Part shown: in pieces, positions 24,457-33,517 of the stretch
Position numbering within the stretch: the stretch's first letter is position 1
Layout of the letters: every line of letters begins with the position of its first letter
Assembly (NCBI GenBank): GCA_019828595.1
Contig: JAHQRK010000005.1
Coordinates: 434,001-498,000, forward strand
Length of the DNA stretch: 64,000 nucleotides
Direction of reading: 5' to 3'
DNA from: Aphanomyces cochlioides
Lineage: Eukaryota > Oomycota > Saprolegniomycetes > Saprolegniales > Verrucalvaceae
Translations under genes and position numbers: made by a program
The notes under the pieces: model-generated
The model's input: the letters and a program-made list of their open reading frames with translations, nothing else
Told to the model about the DNA's origin: nothing
Database searches by the model: none

Positions 24457-25566
24457 ATGCACCCTTATCACATCGAGGCGGCAATTCAGGCGAAAGCTGA
24501 TGAAGGTGTTACTTTGCTCTTTCAGCGTTTATCATTTGTTCCAGCTACAGTTGCTCGTAGTCATACAGGGAGTCGATGTTTGGAAGACAACTCAAAGCGA
24601 GCATACAAAAAACACATCCGTGGTTTACAGTACTTTTGTTCATTAATAGGTGATTATGACAGCCTTTTGATGCTCCTTGATCAACCACCAGAACCATTTT
24701 GTCCATCAATGAGTCCAAATACAATATCTGATTTCATCAATTTCAAACGTCAGGCCACAGGGTCAATCTTCGTTCGTATTGGCGACAACAAGCAATGCCT
24801 TGATGTTTTAGGACGACCAATTTATTGCCAGGGTGGTTGGAATGACCCCCGCAATGTTGATCAGATGTTATCTGCTGTCACAGTCATACACAGTGCTCGT
24901 GGTCAACGCGGAGGATTTATTAACCGTTGTGACGAATGCTCTCAGTTATGTGAACAGAACAGCTATCTAGGATGTCGATTTCACCGTGGAACCCCTCGAC
25001 TTTGGCGAAATGGATCACCCAAATTGTCTGAGCTCGTTGAAAACACTGCCAAAGGAAGTTGGAAGCAAAGCTCTGACTATGTTGCTCAAGGTGACTCACC
25101 TCTATCACCTTGGGAACTAATGGATATTCGCACCCATTTGTTGGCATCAAATAATGATTATGATTTCCAGCTGTTTGTCATGGTGCTTTTGAGTTGCAAA
25201 CTTTTCCTACGCAGTGAAGAAATTGCCAGAATGAGATTTGATGATTTTATCCCAGACTTAGGAATTGTGACTGAAAATGGTTTTATTGAAGCTCTAGCTG
25301 TGAAAGTACAAGGCAAAGGTGACTCGAGTCCAGTCACATGCATGATTTGGGCTGAAGATAGTTTGTCTTTGCTGTGTCCTATTCGACATTTATTGATTTG
25401 GATTTTTCGACGGCACAACAATAGCGGCGAAAATTATCTTTTTCCTGGAAATTATGATGGTCATATATCACCTGAGGCATTTCATGAGAGATTTAAAGCA
25501 GTTTGTACAAAAATTTTGGATAGAGATGGCCCATTTGGATCTCACTCGTGTCGAAAAACAGCTTAA
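24457..25566 (+). pseudogene. truncated Crypton recombinase (unit 3)
   Basis: Same sequence and same deletion junction as unit 2, exactly 1482 bp downstream. It lacks the catalytic tyrosine. Confidence 0.85.
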
Positions 25567-25938
25567 TATGGCGATATAGACATCTTCTTGAATCGTTGGA
25601 AATCGTTCAACCACTCGAATTTTGGCAAGCGGTGCTGCTCTGGGAAAGAGGAAAAATGCAAGTCCGTTGCATCCAAGTGACATTCATATCACCCAAGTAA
25701 CTAATGATTGTGTTGTGTTGTCAAAATCCGTACAATCCGGATACGATTTCTACCACACTCTACCACAGGATACACAGTATGTATTCGGGCGACTTTTGAT
25801 GATATATTTGGATAAACGGACTTTACTGGATTTTCTACCAGAGTCTACCACCTTCTACCATAAACTACCATCCGGATATTTTTTCGTATATGCGGATATC
25901 TTCACTTTTGAAACCGACGCAGACGTCGAGGCCGCATC

Positions 25939-27048
25939 ATGCACCCTTATCACATCGAGGCGGCAATTCAGGCGAAAGCTGATGAAGGTGTTACTTTGCT
26001 CTTTCAGCGTTTATCATTTGTTCCAGCTACAGTTGCTCGTAGTCATACAGGGAGTCGATGTTTGGAAGACAACTCAAAGCGAGCATACAAAAAACACATC
26101 CGTGGTTTACAGTACTTTTGTTCATTAATAGGTGATTATGACAGCCTTTTGATGCTCCTTGATCAACCACCAGAACCATTTTGTCCATCAATGAGTCCAA
26201 ATACAATATCTGATTTCATCAATTTCAAACGTCAGGCCACAGGGTCAATCTTCGTTCGTATTGGCGACAACAAGCAATGCCTTGATGTTTTAGGACGACC
26301 AATTTATTGCCAGGGTGGTTGGAATGACCCCCGCAATGTTGATCAGATGTTATCTGCTGTCACAGTCATACACAGTGCTCGTGGTCAACGCGGAGGATTT
26401 ATTAACCGTTGTGACGAATGCTCTCAGTTATGTGAACAGAACAGCTATCTAGGATGTCGATTTCACCGTGGAACCCCTCGACTTTGGCGAAATGGATCAC
26501 CCAAATTGTCTGAGCTCGTTGAAAACACTGCCAAAGGAAGTTGGAAGCAAAGCTCTGACTATGTTGCTCAAGGTGACTCACCTCTATCACCTTGGGAACT
26601 AATGGATATTCGCACCCATTTGTTGGCATCAAATAATGATTATGATTTCCAGCTGTTTGTCATGGTGCTTTTGAGTTGCAAACTTTTCCTACGCAGTGAA
26701 GAAATTGCCAGAATGAGATTTGATGATTTTATCCCAGACTTAGGAATTGTGACTGAAAATGGTTTTATTGAAGCTCTAGCTGTGAAAGTACAAGGCAAAG
26801 GTGACTCGAGTCCAGTCACATGCATGATTTGGGCTGAAGATAGTTTGTCTTTGCTGTGTCCTATTCGACATTTATTGATTTGGATTTTTCGACGGCACAA
26901 CAATAGCGGCGAAAATTATCTTTTTCCTGGAAATTATGATGGTCATATATCACCTGAGGCATTTCATGAGAGATTTAAAGCAGTTTGTACAAAAATTTTG
27001 GATAGAGATGGCCCATTTGGATCTCACTCGTGTCGAAAAACAGCTTAA
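25939..27048 (+). pseudogene. truncated Crypton recombinase (unit 4)
   Basis: Same sequence and junction as units 2 and 3, again with a 1482-bp period. It lacks the catalytic tyrosine. Confidence 0.85.
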
Positions 27049-27420
27049 TATGGCGATATAGACATCTTCTTGAATCGTTGGAAATCGTTCAACCACTCGA
27101 ATTTTGGCAAGCGGTGCTGCTCTGGGAAAGAGGAAAAATGCAAGTCCGTTGCATCCAAGTGACATTCATATCACCCAAGTAACTAATGATTGTGTTGTGT
27201 TGTCAAAATCCGTACAATCCGGATACGATTTCTACCACACTCTACCACAGGATACACAGTATGTATTCGGGCGACTTTTGATGATATATTTGGATAAACG
27301 GACTTTACTGGATTTTCTACCAGAGTCTACCACCTTCTACCATAAACTACCATCCGGATATTTTTTCGTATATGCGGATATCTTCACTTTTGAAACCGAC
27401 GCAGACGTCGAGGCCGCATC

Positions 27421-29415
27421 ATGCACCCTTATCACATCGAGGCGGCAATTCAGGCGAAAGCTGATGAAGGTGTTACTTTGCTCTTTCAGCGTTTATCATT
27501 TGTTCCAGCTACAGTTGCTCGTAGTCATACAGGGAGTCGATGTTTGGAAGACAACTCAAAGCGAGCATACAAAAAACACATCCGTGGTTTACAGTACTTT
27601 TGTTCATTAATAGGTGATTATGACAGCCTTTTGATGCTCCTTGATCAACCACCAGAACCATTTTGTCCATCAATGAGTCCAAATACAATATCTGATTTCA
27701 TCAATTTCAAACGTCAGGCCACAGGGTCAATCTTCGTTCGTATTGGCGACAACAAGCAATGCCTTGATGTTTTAGGACGACCAATTTATTGCCAGGGTGG
27801 TTGGAATGACCCCCGCAATGTTGATCAGATGTTATCTGCTGTCACAGTCATACACAGTGCTCGTGGTCAACGCGGAGGATTTATTAACCGTTGTGACGAA
27901 TGCTCTCAGTTATGTGAACAGAACAGCTATCTAGGATGTCGATTTCACCGTGGAACCCCTCGACTTTGGCGAAATGGATCACCCAAATTGTCTGAGCTCG
28001 TTGAAAACACTGCCAAAGGAAGTTGGAAGCAAAGCTCTGACTATGTTGCTCAAGGTGACTCACCTCTATCACCTTGGGAACTAATGGATATTCGCACCCA
28101 TTTGTTGGCATCAAATAATGATTATGATTTCCAGCTGTTTGTCATGGTGCTTTTGAGTTGCAAACTTTTCCTACGCAGTGAAGAAATTGCCAGAATGAGA
28201 TTTGATGATTTTATCCCAGACTTAGGAATTGTGACTGAAAATGGTTTTATTGAAGCTCTAGCTGTGAAAGTACAAGGCAAAGGTGACTCGAGTCCAGTCA
28301 CATGCATGATTTGGGCTGAAGATAGTTTGTCTTTGCTGTGTCCTATTCGACATTTATTGATTTGGATTTTTCGACGGCACAACAATAGCGGCGAAAATTA
28401 TCTTTTTCCTGGAAATTATGATGGTCATATATCACCTGAGGCATTTCATGAGAGATTTAAAGCAGTTTGTACAAAAATTTTGGATAGAGATGGCCCATTT
28501 GGATCTCACTCGTGTCGAAAAACAGCTTATTTACTTGCTGTTTGGGGTGGTGGTGAAGAGGGCGACATGATGTTGAGTGCTCGTCACAGAACTATAAGTC
28601 AAGCCATGAAATACAAGCGCGATGCATTATTTCATTTAAATGTCGCAAAGGCCAACAACCGACACATTGATCATGTGGTGCCAAAATGGAAACCCATTGT
28701 GTGTAAAGATTTGCAGATGGGTCGAGCAATTAATATTGGTGGTGCATTTGAATGCAAAACATTAAGGTTCTTGGCGTCTAATTTTGTTGGTGTTGTATGC
28801 AAATGTCTTCCATCGTCGAGCATCCTTCGTTTGCTCGAATCTGTGATTCAAATGAATAAGCCGACTACAACTCTCCAATCCATTACCAATTTCTGTCAAG
28901 ATCATTTGACACCAACATTACAATCGCAATTGATGGTTTTGTTGGAAAAATTAACACTCGAAATCCGATATTCCTTATCTCAAACAAATGAAATTCAGAC
29001 GGAGGAAAACACAGAGCAGACTACAATTATATCAATGGAGTCAAATACTAGCTCGAATATCAACATGCTGCATGTGTGCAAGGAAGTCAATGAGAGTAAA
29101 ACCAAGTCGAAACGTGGTGGGACATTCGACTTCGACGGACGACTTCAACTAAAAAAAATCAAGTTGGACCGTGAAAAATTGTCGAAAATACTACAGTATC
29201 AAGCTATCATGCCACCAGATGCGTCGACTATGACAGAAGCTGCCCGAGTTTTTGCCATAACTTCCGTCGTTCCAATCACTTCATGTCTGCAACGCCATTG
29301 CAATGGCGATATAGACATCTTCTTGAATCGTTGGAAATCGTTCAACCACTCGAATTTTGGCAAGCGGTGCTGCTCTGGGAAAGAGGAAAAATGCAAGTCC
29401 GTTGCATCCAAGTGA
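27421..29415 (+). CDS. Crypton tyrosine recombinase, full length (unit 5)
   Basis: 664 residues, with the same protein sequence as unit 1 (20722-22716), including all catalytic positions (Arg252, HxxR at 363-366, His389, Tyr398). It closes the array; the element ends about 97 bp after its stop codon. Upstream of the ATG it has the same ATCCGGAT motif as unit 1. Confidence 0.88.
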   Translation: MHPYHIEAAIQAKADEGVTLLFQRLSFVPATVARSHTGSRCLEDNSKRAYKKHIRGLQYFCSLIGDYDSLLMLLDQPPEPFCPSMSPNTISDFINFKRQATGSIFVRIGDNKQCLDVLGRPIYCQGGWNDPRNVDQMLSAVTVIHSARGQRGGFINRCDECSQLCEQNSYLGCRFHRGTPRLWRNGSPKLSELVENTAKGSWKQSSDYVAQGDSPLSPWELMDIRTHLLASNNDYDFQLFVMVLLSCKLFLRSEEIARMRFDDFIPDLGIVTENGFIEALAVKVQGKGDSSPVTCMIWAEDSLSLLCPIRHLLIWIFRRHNNSGENYLFPGNYDGHISPEAFHERFKAVCTKILDRDGPFGSHSCRKTAYLLAVWGGGEEGDMMLSARHRTISQAMKYKRDALFHLNVAKANNRHIDHVVPKWKPIVCKDLQMGRAINIGGAFECKTLRFLASNFVGVVCKCLPSSSILRLLESVIQMNKPTTTLQSITNFCQDHLTPTLQSQLMVLLEKLTLEIRYSLSQTNEIQTEENTEQTTIISMESNTSSNINMLHVCKEVNESKTKSKRGGTFDFDGRLQLKKIKLDREKLSKILQYQAIMPPDASTMTEAARVFAITSVVPITSCLQRHCNGDIDIFLNRWKSFNHSNFGKRCCSGKEEKCKSVASK

Positions 29416-30050
29416 CATTCATATCACCCAAGTAACTAATGATTGTGTTGTGTTGTCAAAATCCGTACAATCCGGATACGATTTCTACCACACTCTACCA
29501 CAGGATACACAGTATATACGCCGAATGAATCTTGGGCTGCTGATCTTTACTTCGCTTCAAACTTTTAGGAGGAAGGCGATGGCATCACGCCCTACCGTAT
29601 GTTTGGGCAAAGCCCATGTCAACTTGGCAACTTCAACTACGTTTTCCACAAGCATCGATTCTTCTGGCTAAAAGCAGTAGATTGAAGTGACGCTAAAGAC
29701 GCTCCGTTTAAGCTATCTCATGAGTCAAACAGACGTCGGACGCACAAGATAAACCAAGTGGAATATGTCATGGGTCTTCTGTCTGTCAATTGATTTAAAA
29801 AAATTTGCGTGAGAAATAGAATAAATACTGACATTTGAAGACTATCGAAGTTCATAAATATATGTGATGGCCATAACAAAAATTTGAAATATTTCACAAA
29901 AATGAATTGGTTGAAATCTATAAAATTTATTAAATTTTAATTAAAATATGCAGGTTGAATGATATTATTATGCACTAAATTTTGTCATGAGGTATGGAGT
30001 TTATTCGACCTATTTCATTTAAATAATACTTTTTAAATCTAGCAACACCA

Positions 30051-30121
30051 GTTTCATCAGCGCTTTTTTATACACATGACACTATAATATAGTCTCATGT
30101 GTATAAAAAAGCGCAGATGAA
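30051..30121. repeat. 71-bp near-perfect inverted repeat (MITE-like hairpin)
   Basis: Arms of about 34 bp (left TTTCATCAGCGCTTTTTTAT, continuing ACACATGACACTAT; the right arm is its reverse complement with about two mismatches) flank a 3-nt AAT centre. There are no coding signs and no clear target-site duplication. It could be a miniature foldback element. Confidence 0.8.
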
Positions 30122-30572
30122 AATATTATTTTCTCGAAAAATACTCAAAAATTGAGGGAGCTCGCATTCGCATTGCCCAAATATACGGTATGTAACCTAG
30201 CTTTTTGGCCACTTGAGTCATCAGCTGTGTAATATGTCGTAGGGGGGGGGGTTCACCAGGTACTTCAAAGCTGGTGATCACAACAAGATTGAGAAGGCAA
30301 GCATTGTATCCCTTGTATCCTGCATCTTGATCACCTGGTATCATGTTATCCAAACACTGAAAGGATTTTTGCCCCACACAAAAAAGGATTCTCGATGCAA
30401 GTACCTCGCCCATCTCTACAACTCGATCGCAATTTCACGGAGAGTCAGCATGACTGTAGTTCTTGTTGGGTCATTGCTAAGATGAGGACAGCTTAACCAA
30501 GAAGTTTGTTGTCGCTCCATTGCATCCTCACTCATTTATGTTCAAATCCTTCTCTTCAATGTTAAGAGGAGT

Positions 30573-30628
30573 TATCCGGATATTGGCGCATCCGGGTGTG
30601 GAGATTCCAGCAAAAGTTTATCCGGATA
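30573..30628. promoter_or_regulatory. two TATCCGGATA palindromes upstream of the RNASEK-like gene
   Basis: Perfect 10-bp palindromes TATCCGGATA lie at 30573-30582 and 30619-30628, 46 bp apart, 136 bp or more before the ATG at 30764. A related half site CATCCGGG lies between them. The same core occurs close to other start codons in this window, which suggests a transcription-factor site. That role is inference. Confidence 0.5.
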
Positions 30629-30763
30629 AAAAGACGTCCTCGAGTGGATTTTTTATATTGCAAACTCTTTTATACTTGACATTTGTATAGATATCCACTC
30701 TACCATCGACAATATAATAAAAAATTAGAGGCCGATAAAGTCATTTTTGATTTCAAGACCAAG

Positions 30764-31110
30764 ATGCCATCGGCGCAAGGCTACGCGGTCTGCTGCACGC
30801 TTCTGTCGGCGTTTGGTCTTGTTTTCCTGGCCTCCATCGGCTTTATGATCCAGAATCAACCGCAATATATCAAGTCGTTGAACATTACCTCGCCCGCGCC
30901 GGTGTTTGAAGGAGGTACGCTCTGCACATTGTATCTTTTCTCATCACCGCCAAAATTATAGCGATTATGTACGCAGTGTGCCTTGTGGCCTCGGTTATCG
31001 TTTGGTATATGCACGGAAACAACCAAGACTCTGAGAAATACGGCCATGTCCAATTGAGCGAACGCATCGATGGCGTCACGAACGAGAAAACTCCTCTCCT
31101 GAGTAGGTAA
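30764..31110 (+). CDS. RNASEK / V-ATPase subunit f-like small membrane protein
   Basis: Two exons, 30764-30914 and 30962-31110, with a 47-nt GT-AG intron in phase 1, give 99 residues. Two hydrophobic helices are seen: residues about 7-30 (GYAVCCTLLSAFGLVFLASI) and about 52-68 (IMYAVCLVASVIVW), separated by a lumenal-type loop. The tail is polar and ends in 'EKTPLLSR', a dileucine-type sorting signal. Size and two-helix layout resemble ribonuclease kappa, the f subunit of the V-ATPase Vo sector. Sequence identity by eye is weak, so other two-helix proteins are possible. The gene is convergent with SWEET; the stop codons are 108 bp apart. Confidence 0.5.
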
Positions 31111-31218
31111 TTCGTGCATCGCGAACGGCCCCCCTCAAAGATATTTCGATGTATAGCCGAGGATAATGTATCAGACGACGAACAAGAATGATCAAGACGT
31201 ATTAACTTCTCGTTTCAT

Positions 31219-32098
31219 CTATACAATATGCGATCGTTTGCTACTTGTGGATGTTGACGGCCTTGCGAAGCGGAGGATCAGAGCAACCTAGAGGTTCAAG
31301 TGTTGGATTCGTATGCATCTAGATTCGCGGCTTGTACTTGAATGAGACCGACGATTGTGCTCACAGCATTGGGAAATGTGACCAAAATGTCGTCGAGGAG
31401 AACTCCATAGATGGTCCAAATGCCACCAGCCACTGCATTCATGACCTAGAACATTTCTATGAGCTTCCCAATCTGTCCAGAACAGTCAAGCGTACCGACA
31501 TACCAACGGGCAAAGAAGAAGCGTCTTGAGTTCGGACGATATGGGAGGCTTTAGCTAGTGGAGAAACGGCAGTCATGACCATAACAGCATTGCCTAGCCC
31601 GCTACAGTCACACCTAGAGATTCAGCGCATTGAAACCTGGAATTCCAATCCATAAAGCAGCATCTTGAGCGTCGAAAGCACTGGCAATTACGCCCAGCAT
31701 GAACAGGAGACCACCACCGCCAAGAAACCATTTGCGAGCTGAAGTCTACACGAGGATGAAAGTGAGATGGTTAGCTTTTGCGCAAGGAAGACCTTGTCGT
31801 TCATGTGCTTGTAGTAGCTCCAGACATAGAATGTGCCAAGAACCGAGCCGAGAGAAGTTGTGAACATGAGAAGAGCATTGGATGTCGCCAAAGCGTACAG
31901 GAGAAACATCATGGACTGGACAACGTACAGGAAAAACGGCAAAAAAGGCAACGAGAGAGTATTTCGCGACTGAAGGATACGCCGAATGTCATGAAGAGGA
32001 GCAACTGCAAACAAGATGCTCGATGCAACAGCTGCATATGGAACAAGTCGGCGCGATGCGACGACCGCCGCCTGCAAGGTCAATGTCTCCTCATTCAT
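31219..32098 (-). CDS. SWEET (MtN3/saliva) sugar transporter
   Basis: The start ATG is at 32098. Exon 1 is 32098-31793, a 47-nt intron follows, and further short introns lie near 31612-31640, 31475-31535 and 31240-31295; the stop is at 31219. Two three-helix repeats are seen: 'YAAVASSILFAVAPLHDIRR', 'LPFLPFFLYVVQSMMFLLYA' and 'LGTFYVWSYYKHMND' in the first; 'SPLAKASHIVRTQDASSLPV', 'MNAVAGGIWTIYGVLLDD' and 'FPNAVSTIVGLIQVALIL' in the second. The conserved 'W.IYG.L' and 'PN..G/S...Q' signatures of the second repeat are present. SWEETs are bidirectional, energy-independent sugar uniporters of plasma or vacuolar membranes. Exact splice sites in the middle are my reading. Confidence 0.82.
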
Positions 32099-32204
32099 GC
32101 TTGGAAGTTTGAAAATTGTTCGAATATTGTAATAAAATACAGAAGTTATTGAATAAATTCGATAAAATTTGTCTGGCAACCGAAAATATTACAATAAATA
32201 GGCC

Positions 32205-32450
32205 CAAAATGCCATTTTGAGGCCAAATTCAATAATTTAGGTCAAAATATGAACCTGTTTATCTCCAAGAGTTTTGCACCAAATCCTATATTTTTGGTTG
32301 GGATACTCGGTGGAGGCTCCCAAAATGCTATTTTATGAAATGGAGGTTTTACCTCCATTTTGAATATGCCATAAATAGTTGATCCCAATTTCGCTGAAAA
32401 TGGCATATTGATTTTGAAATTTTGCCAGACGGACCCTAAATTATATTAAA
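32205..32450. repeat. dispersed AT-rich repeat with internal palindromes
   Basis: Contains self-complementary pieces around AAAATGCCATTTTGAGG and 'GGAGGTTTTACCTCC'. Its right part (ATGCCATAAATAGTTGATCC ... TTTTGCCAGACGGACCCT, 32368-32440) recurs with some changes at 57288-57362. Likely a short non-autonomous element; family unknown. It lies in the divergent promoter region between SWEET and FKBP. Confidence 0.6.
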
Positions 32451-32472
32451 AATTCAGCTTCCAGTTACAAGA

Positions 32473-33041
32473 ATGAAACGCCTTGCTGATCGGTATCAGC
32501 CGAAAGTGAAAGCGCATGGCATCGTCGTCGACCAAGGAATTCTCAGCACAGCATCTAGTAGGATTAACCCCGTGCTGCTCTTGCTTAACGTTGATATGAC
32601 TGTAGAAACCTGGAGAGATCCAAGTCGAAGTGTTTGTTGCGGGCAATGGAATCAATTATCCCAAGAAGGGTCAAACTGTCGTTGTTCACTACACTGCCTA
32701 TGTAAGAGCTTAGAGGGGGCATAGGGAGCTCTATTGCTAACTTTATGGACGTAGCTGCAAGACGGCAAAAAGTTTGATTCGTCACGAGATCGCGACAAAC
32801 CATTCAAGTTTAAACTTGGCGCCGAGCAAGTGATTCCGGGCCTTGACGAAGGAATAGAACGGGTAGGATTCCTCTGTCGTATTGATGGAGGTCGATATTG
32901 GGACTATCGTAGCTGTGTATGAAAGAGCGTGCAAAGATTTATATTCCCTCCGACATGGCGTATGGAAAGAAAGGGTTTCCTGGCTTGGTGCCACCCAACA
33001 CAAATCTCGTCTTCGACATTGAGCTCATCACGTTCAAATGA
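32473..33041 (+). CDS. FKBP-type peptidyl-prolyl isomerase
   Basis: Introns are read at about 32569-32602 (34 nt), 32702-32754 and 32863-32912; the stop is TGA at 33039. The FKBP domain is complete: '[20 protein letters not shown]', '[20 protein letters not shown]', '[16 protein letters not shown]'-like, then '[20 protein letters not shown]' and '[18 protein letters not shown]'. Active-site aromatic and hydrophobic residues of FKBP12 (Tyr, Phe, Asp-Ser, Val-Ile, Trp replaced by Leu/Ile-type residues, and the AYG tyrosine) can be placed. It catalyses proline cis-trans isomerisation and is probably cytosolic, as no signal peptide is seen. An N-terminal extension of about 35 residues precedes the domain; the first exon is the least certain part. 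Confidence 0.85.
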
Positions 33042-33052
33042 AACTAATACAT

Positions 33053-33470
33053 TCAATTCATCGACGAAAGCATCTTTTTTTTGGTCTTGCGGAACATTTT
33101 GTGCCTCTTGACGAGCTGTTCTCGCTCGCGAATCTTGGCTTGGATCGATGCCACGGAGGCTGCATGGACAGCCGCAGATCGTTCGAGTGCTTGATTCTCC
33201 AGCTCAGTTTCTTTTGACATGGCTTCAACTACAACATCGGGGATCTACCGACTGAGTTTCGCACATCGGGGGTAGTCGTACCTCCACAGGCTGTGTCATT
33301 TCGTCCTGGACGACTTGTTTGATCCACTTCGCTCGATTCTTCCCTTCTGTAGCATTCAACAGCACGTCTTTGTCATGAAGCTGCTTGGTTTGCTTAAGAG
33401 CGCCTTGAATCTGGCTCTGGTTGCACACTTTGCGCCACTGGAGATGCGCGAGTTGCTCTTCCAAGTTCAT
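33053..33470 (-). CDS. small coiled-coil protein, family not recognised
   Basis: Two exons separated by a 37-nt intron (about 33245-33281) give 126 residues. The product is highly charged and helical: 'MNLEEQLAHLQWRKVCNQSQ' at the start, a central 'KNRAKWIKQVVQDEM', and a C-terminal half with 'SKETELENQALERSAAVHAA' and a basic end 'KRHKMFRKTKKKMLSSMN'. The phase-0 join reads 'PVE|IPDVVVEAMSKE'. The basic tail suggests nucleic-acid or microtubule binding, which is inference. The stop lies 11 bp from the FKBP stop (convergent) and the start is 47 bp from the end of DNAAF2. Confidence 0.6.
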
Positions 33471-33517
33471 CCAAAAATAGAAAATGCTATTGATACAATT
33501 GTCTATTCTTCAAGTAT

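Larger units (their letters stand above)
20561..29512 (+). mobile_element. head-to-tail array of five Crypton-type units
   Basis: Unit starts (TATGTATTCGGGCGAC) lie at 20561, 22814, 24296, 25778 and 27260, and the last unit ends at 29512. Units 1 and 5 are 2253 bp; units 2, 3 and 4 are 1482 bp. The total is exactly 2x2253 + 3x1482. Each internal boundary reads CACAG|TATGTATTC, and the right end reads CACAG|TATATACG, so a TAT is shared at every junction and there is no longer target-site duplication. Apart from one base (C at 20583, T in the others) I see no difference between units outside the deletion. The structure suits a tyrosine-recombinase element that moves as a circle. Confidence 0.9.
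29513..30763. other. AT-rich spacer with possible decayed coding fragments
   Basis: No supported gene. Just right of the Crypton array a broken frame (29525-29680; pieces such as 'EEGDGITPYRMFGQSP') looks like a remnant of a coding sequence. On the minus strand 30126-30413 an open frame of 95 residues, with a related upstream frame to about 30520, could also be a decayed gene; I recognise neither. A G-run of ten lies at 30241-30250. Confidence 0.3.

Noticed and set aside
20561..29512. CRISPR-like or satellite array
   Set aside because: The repeat unit is 1.5-2.3 kb and codes a tyrosine recombinase; it is a transposon array.
29525..29680. Retroelement remnant right of the Crypton array
   Set aside because: The pieces 'TPYRMFGQSP' and 'FNYVFHKHRFFWLKAVD' are too short to assign to copia-type integrase or anything else.
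30126..30413. Minus-strand open frame of 95 codons as a gene
   Set aside because: It may be part of an old coding sequence, but I found no family signature and no clear start or splice partners.
31332..31529. Plus-strand open frame within the SWEET gene
   Set aside because: It is antisense to recognisable SWEET exons.
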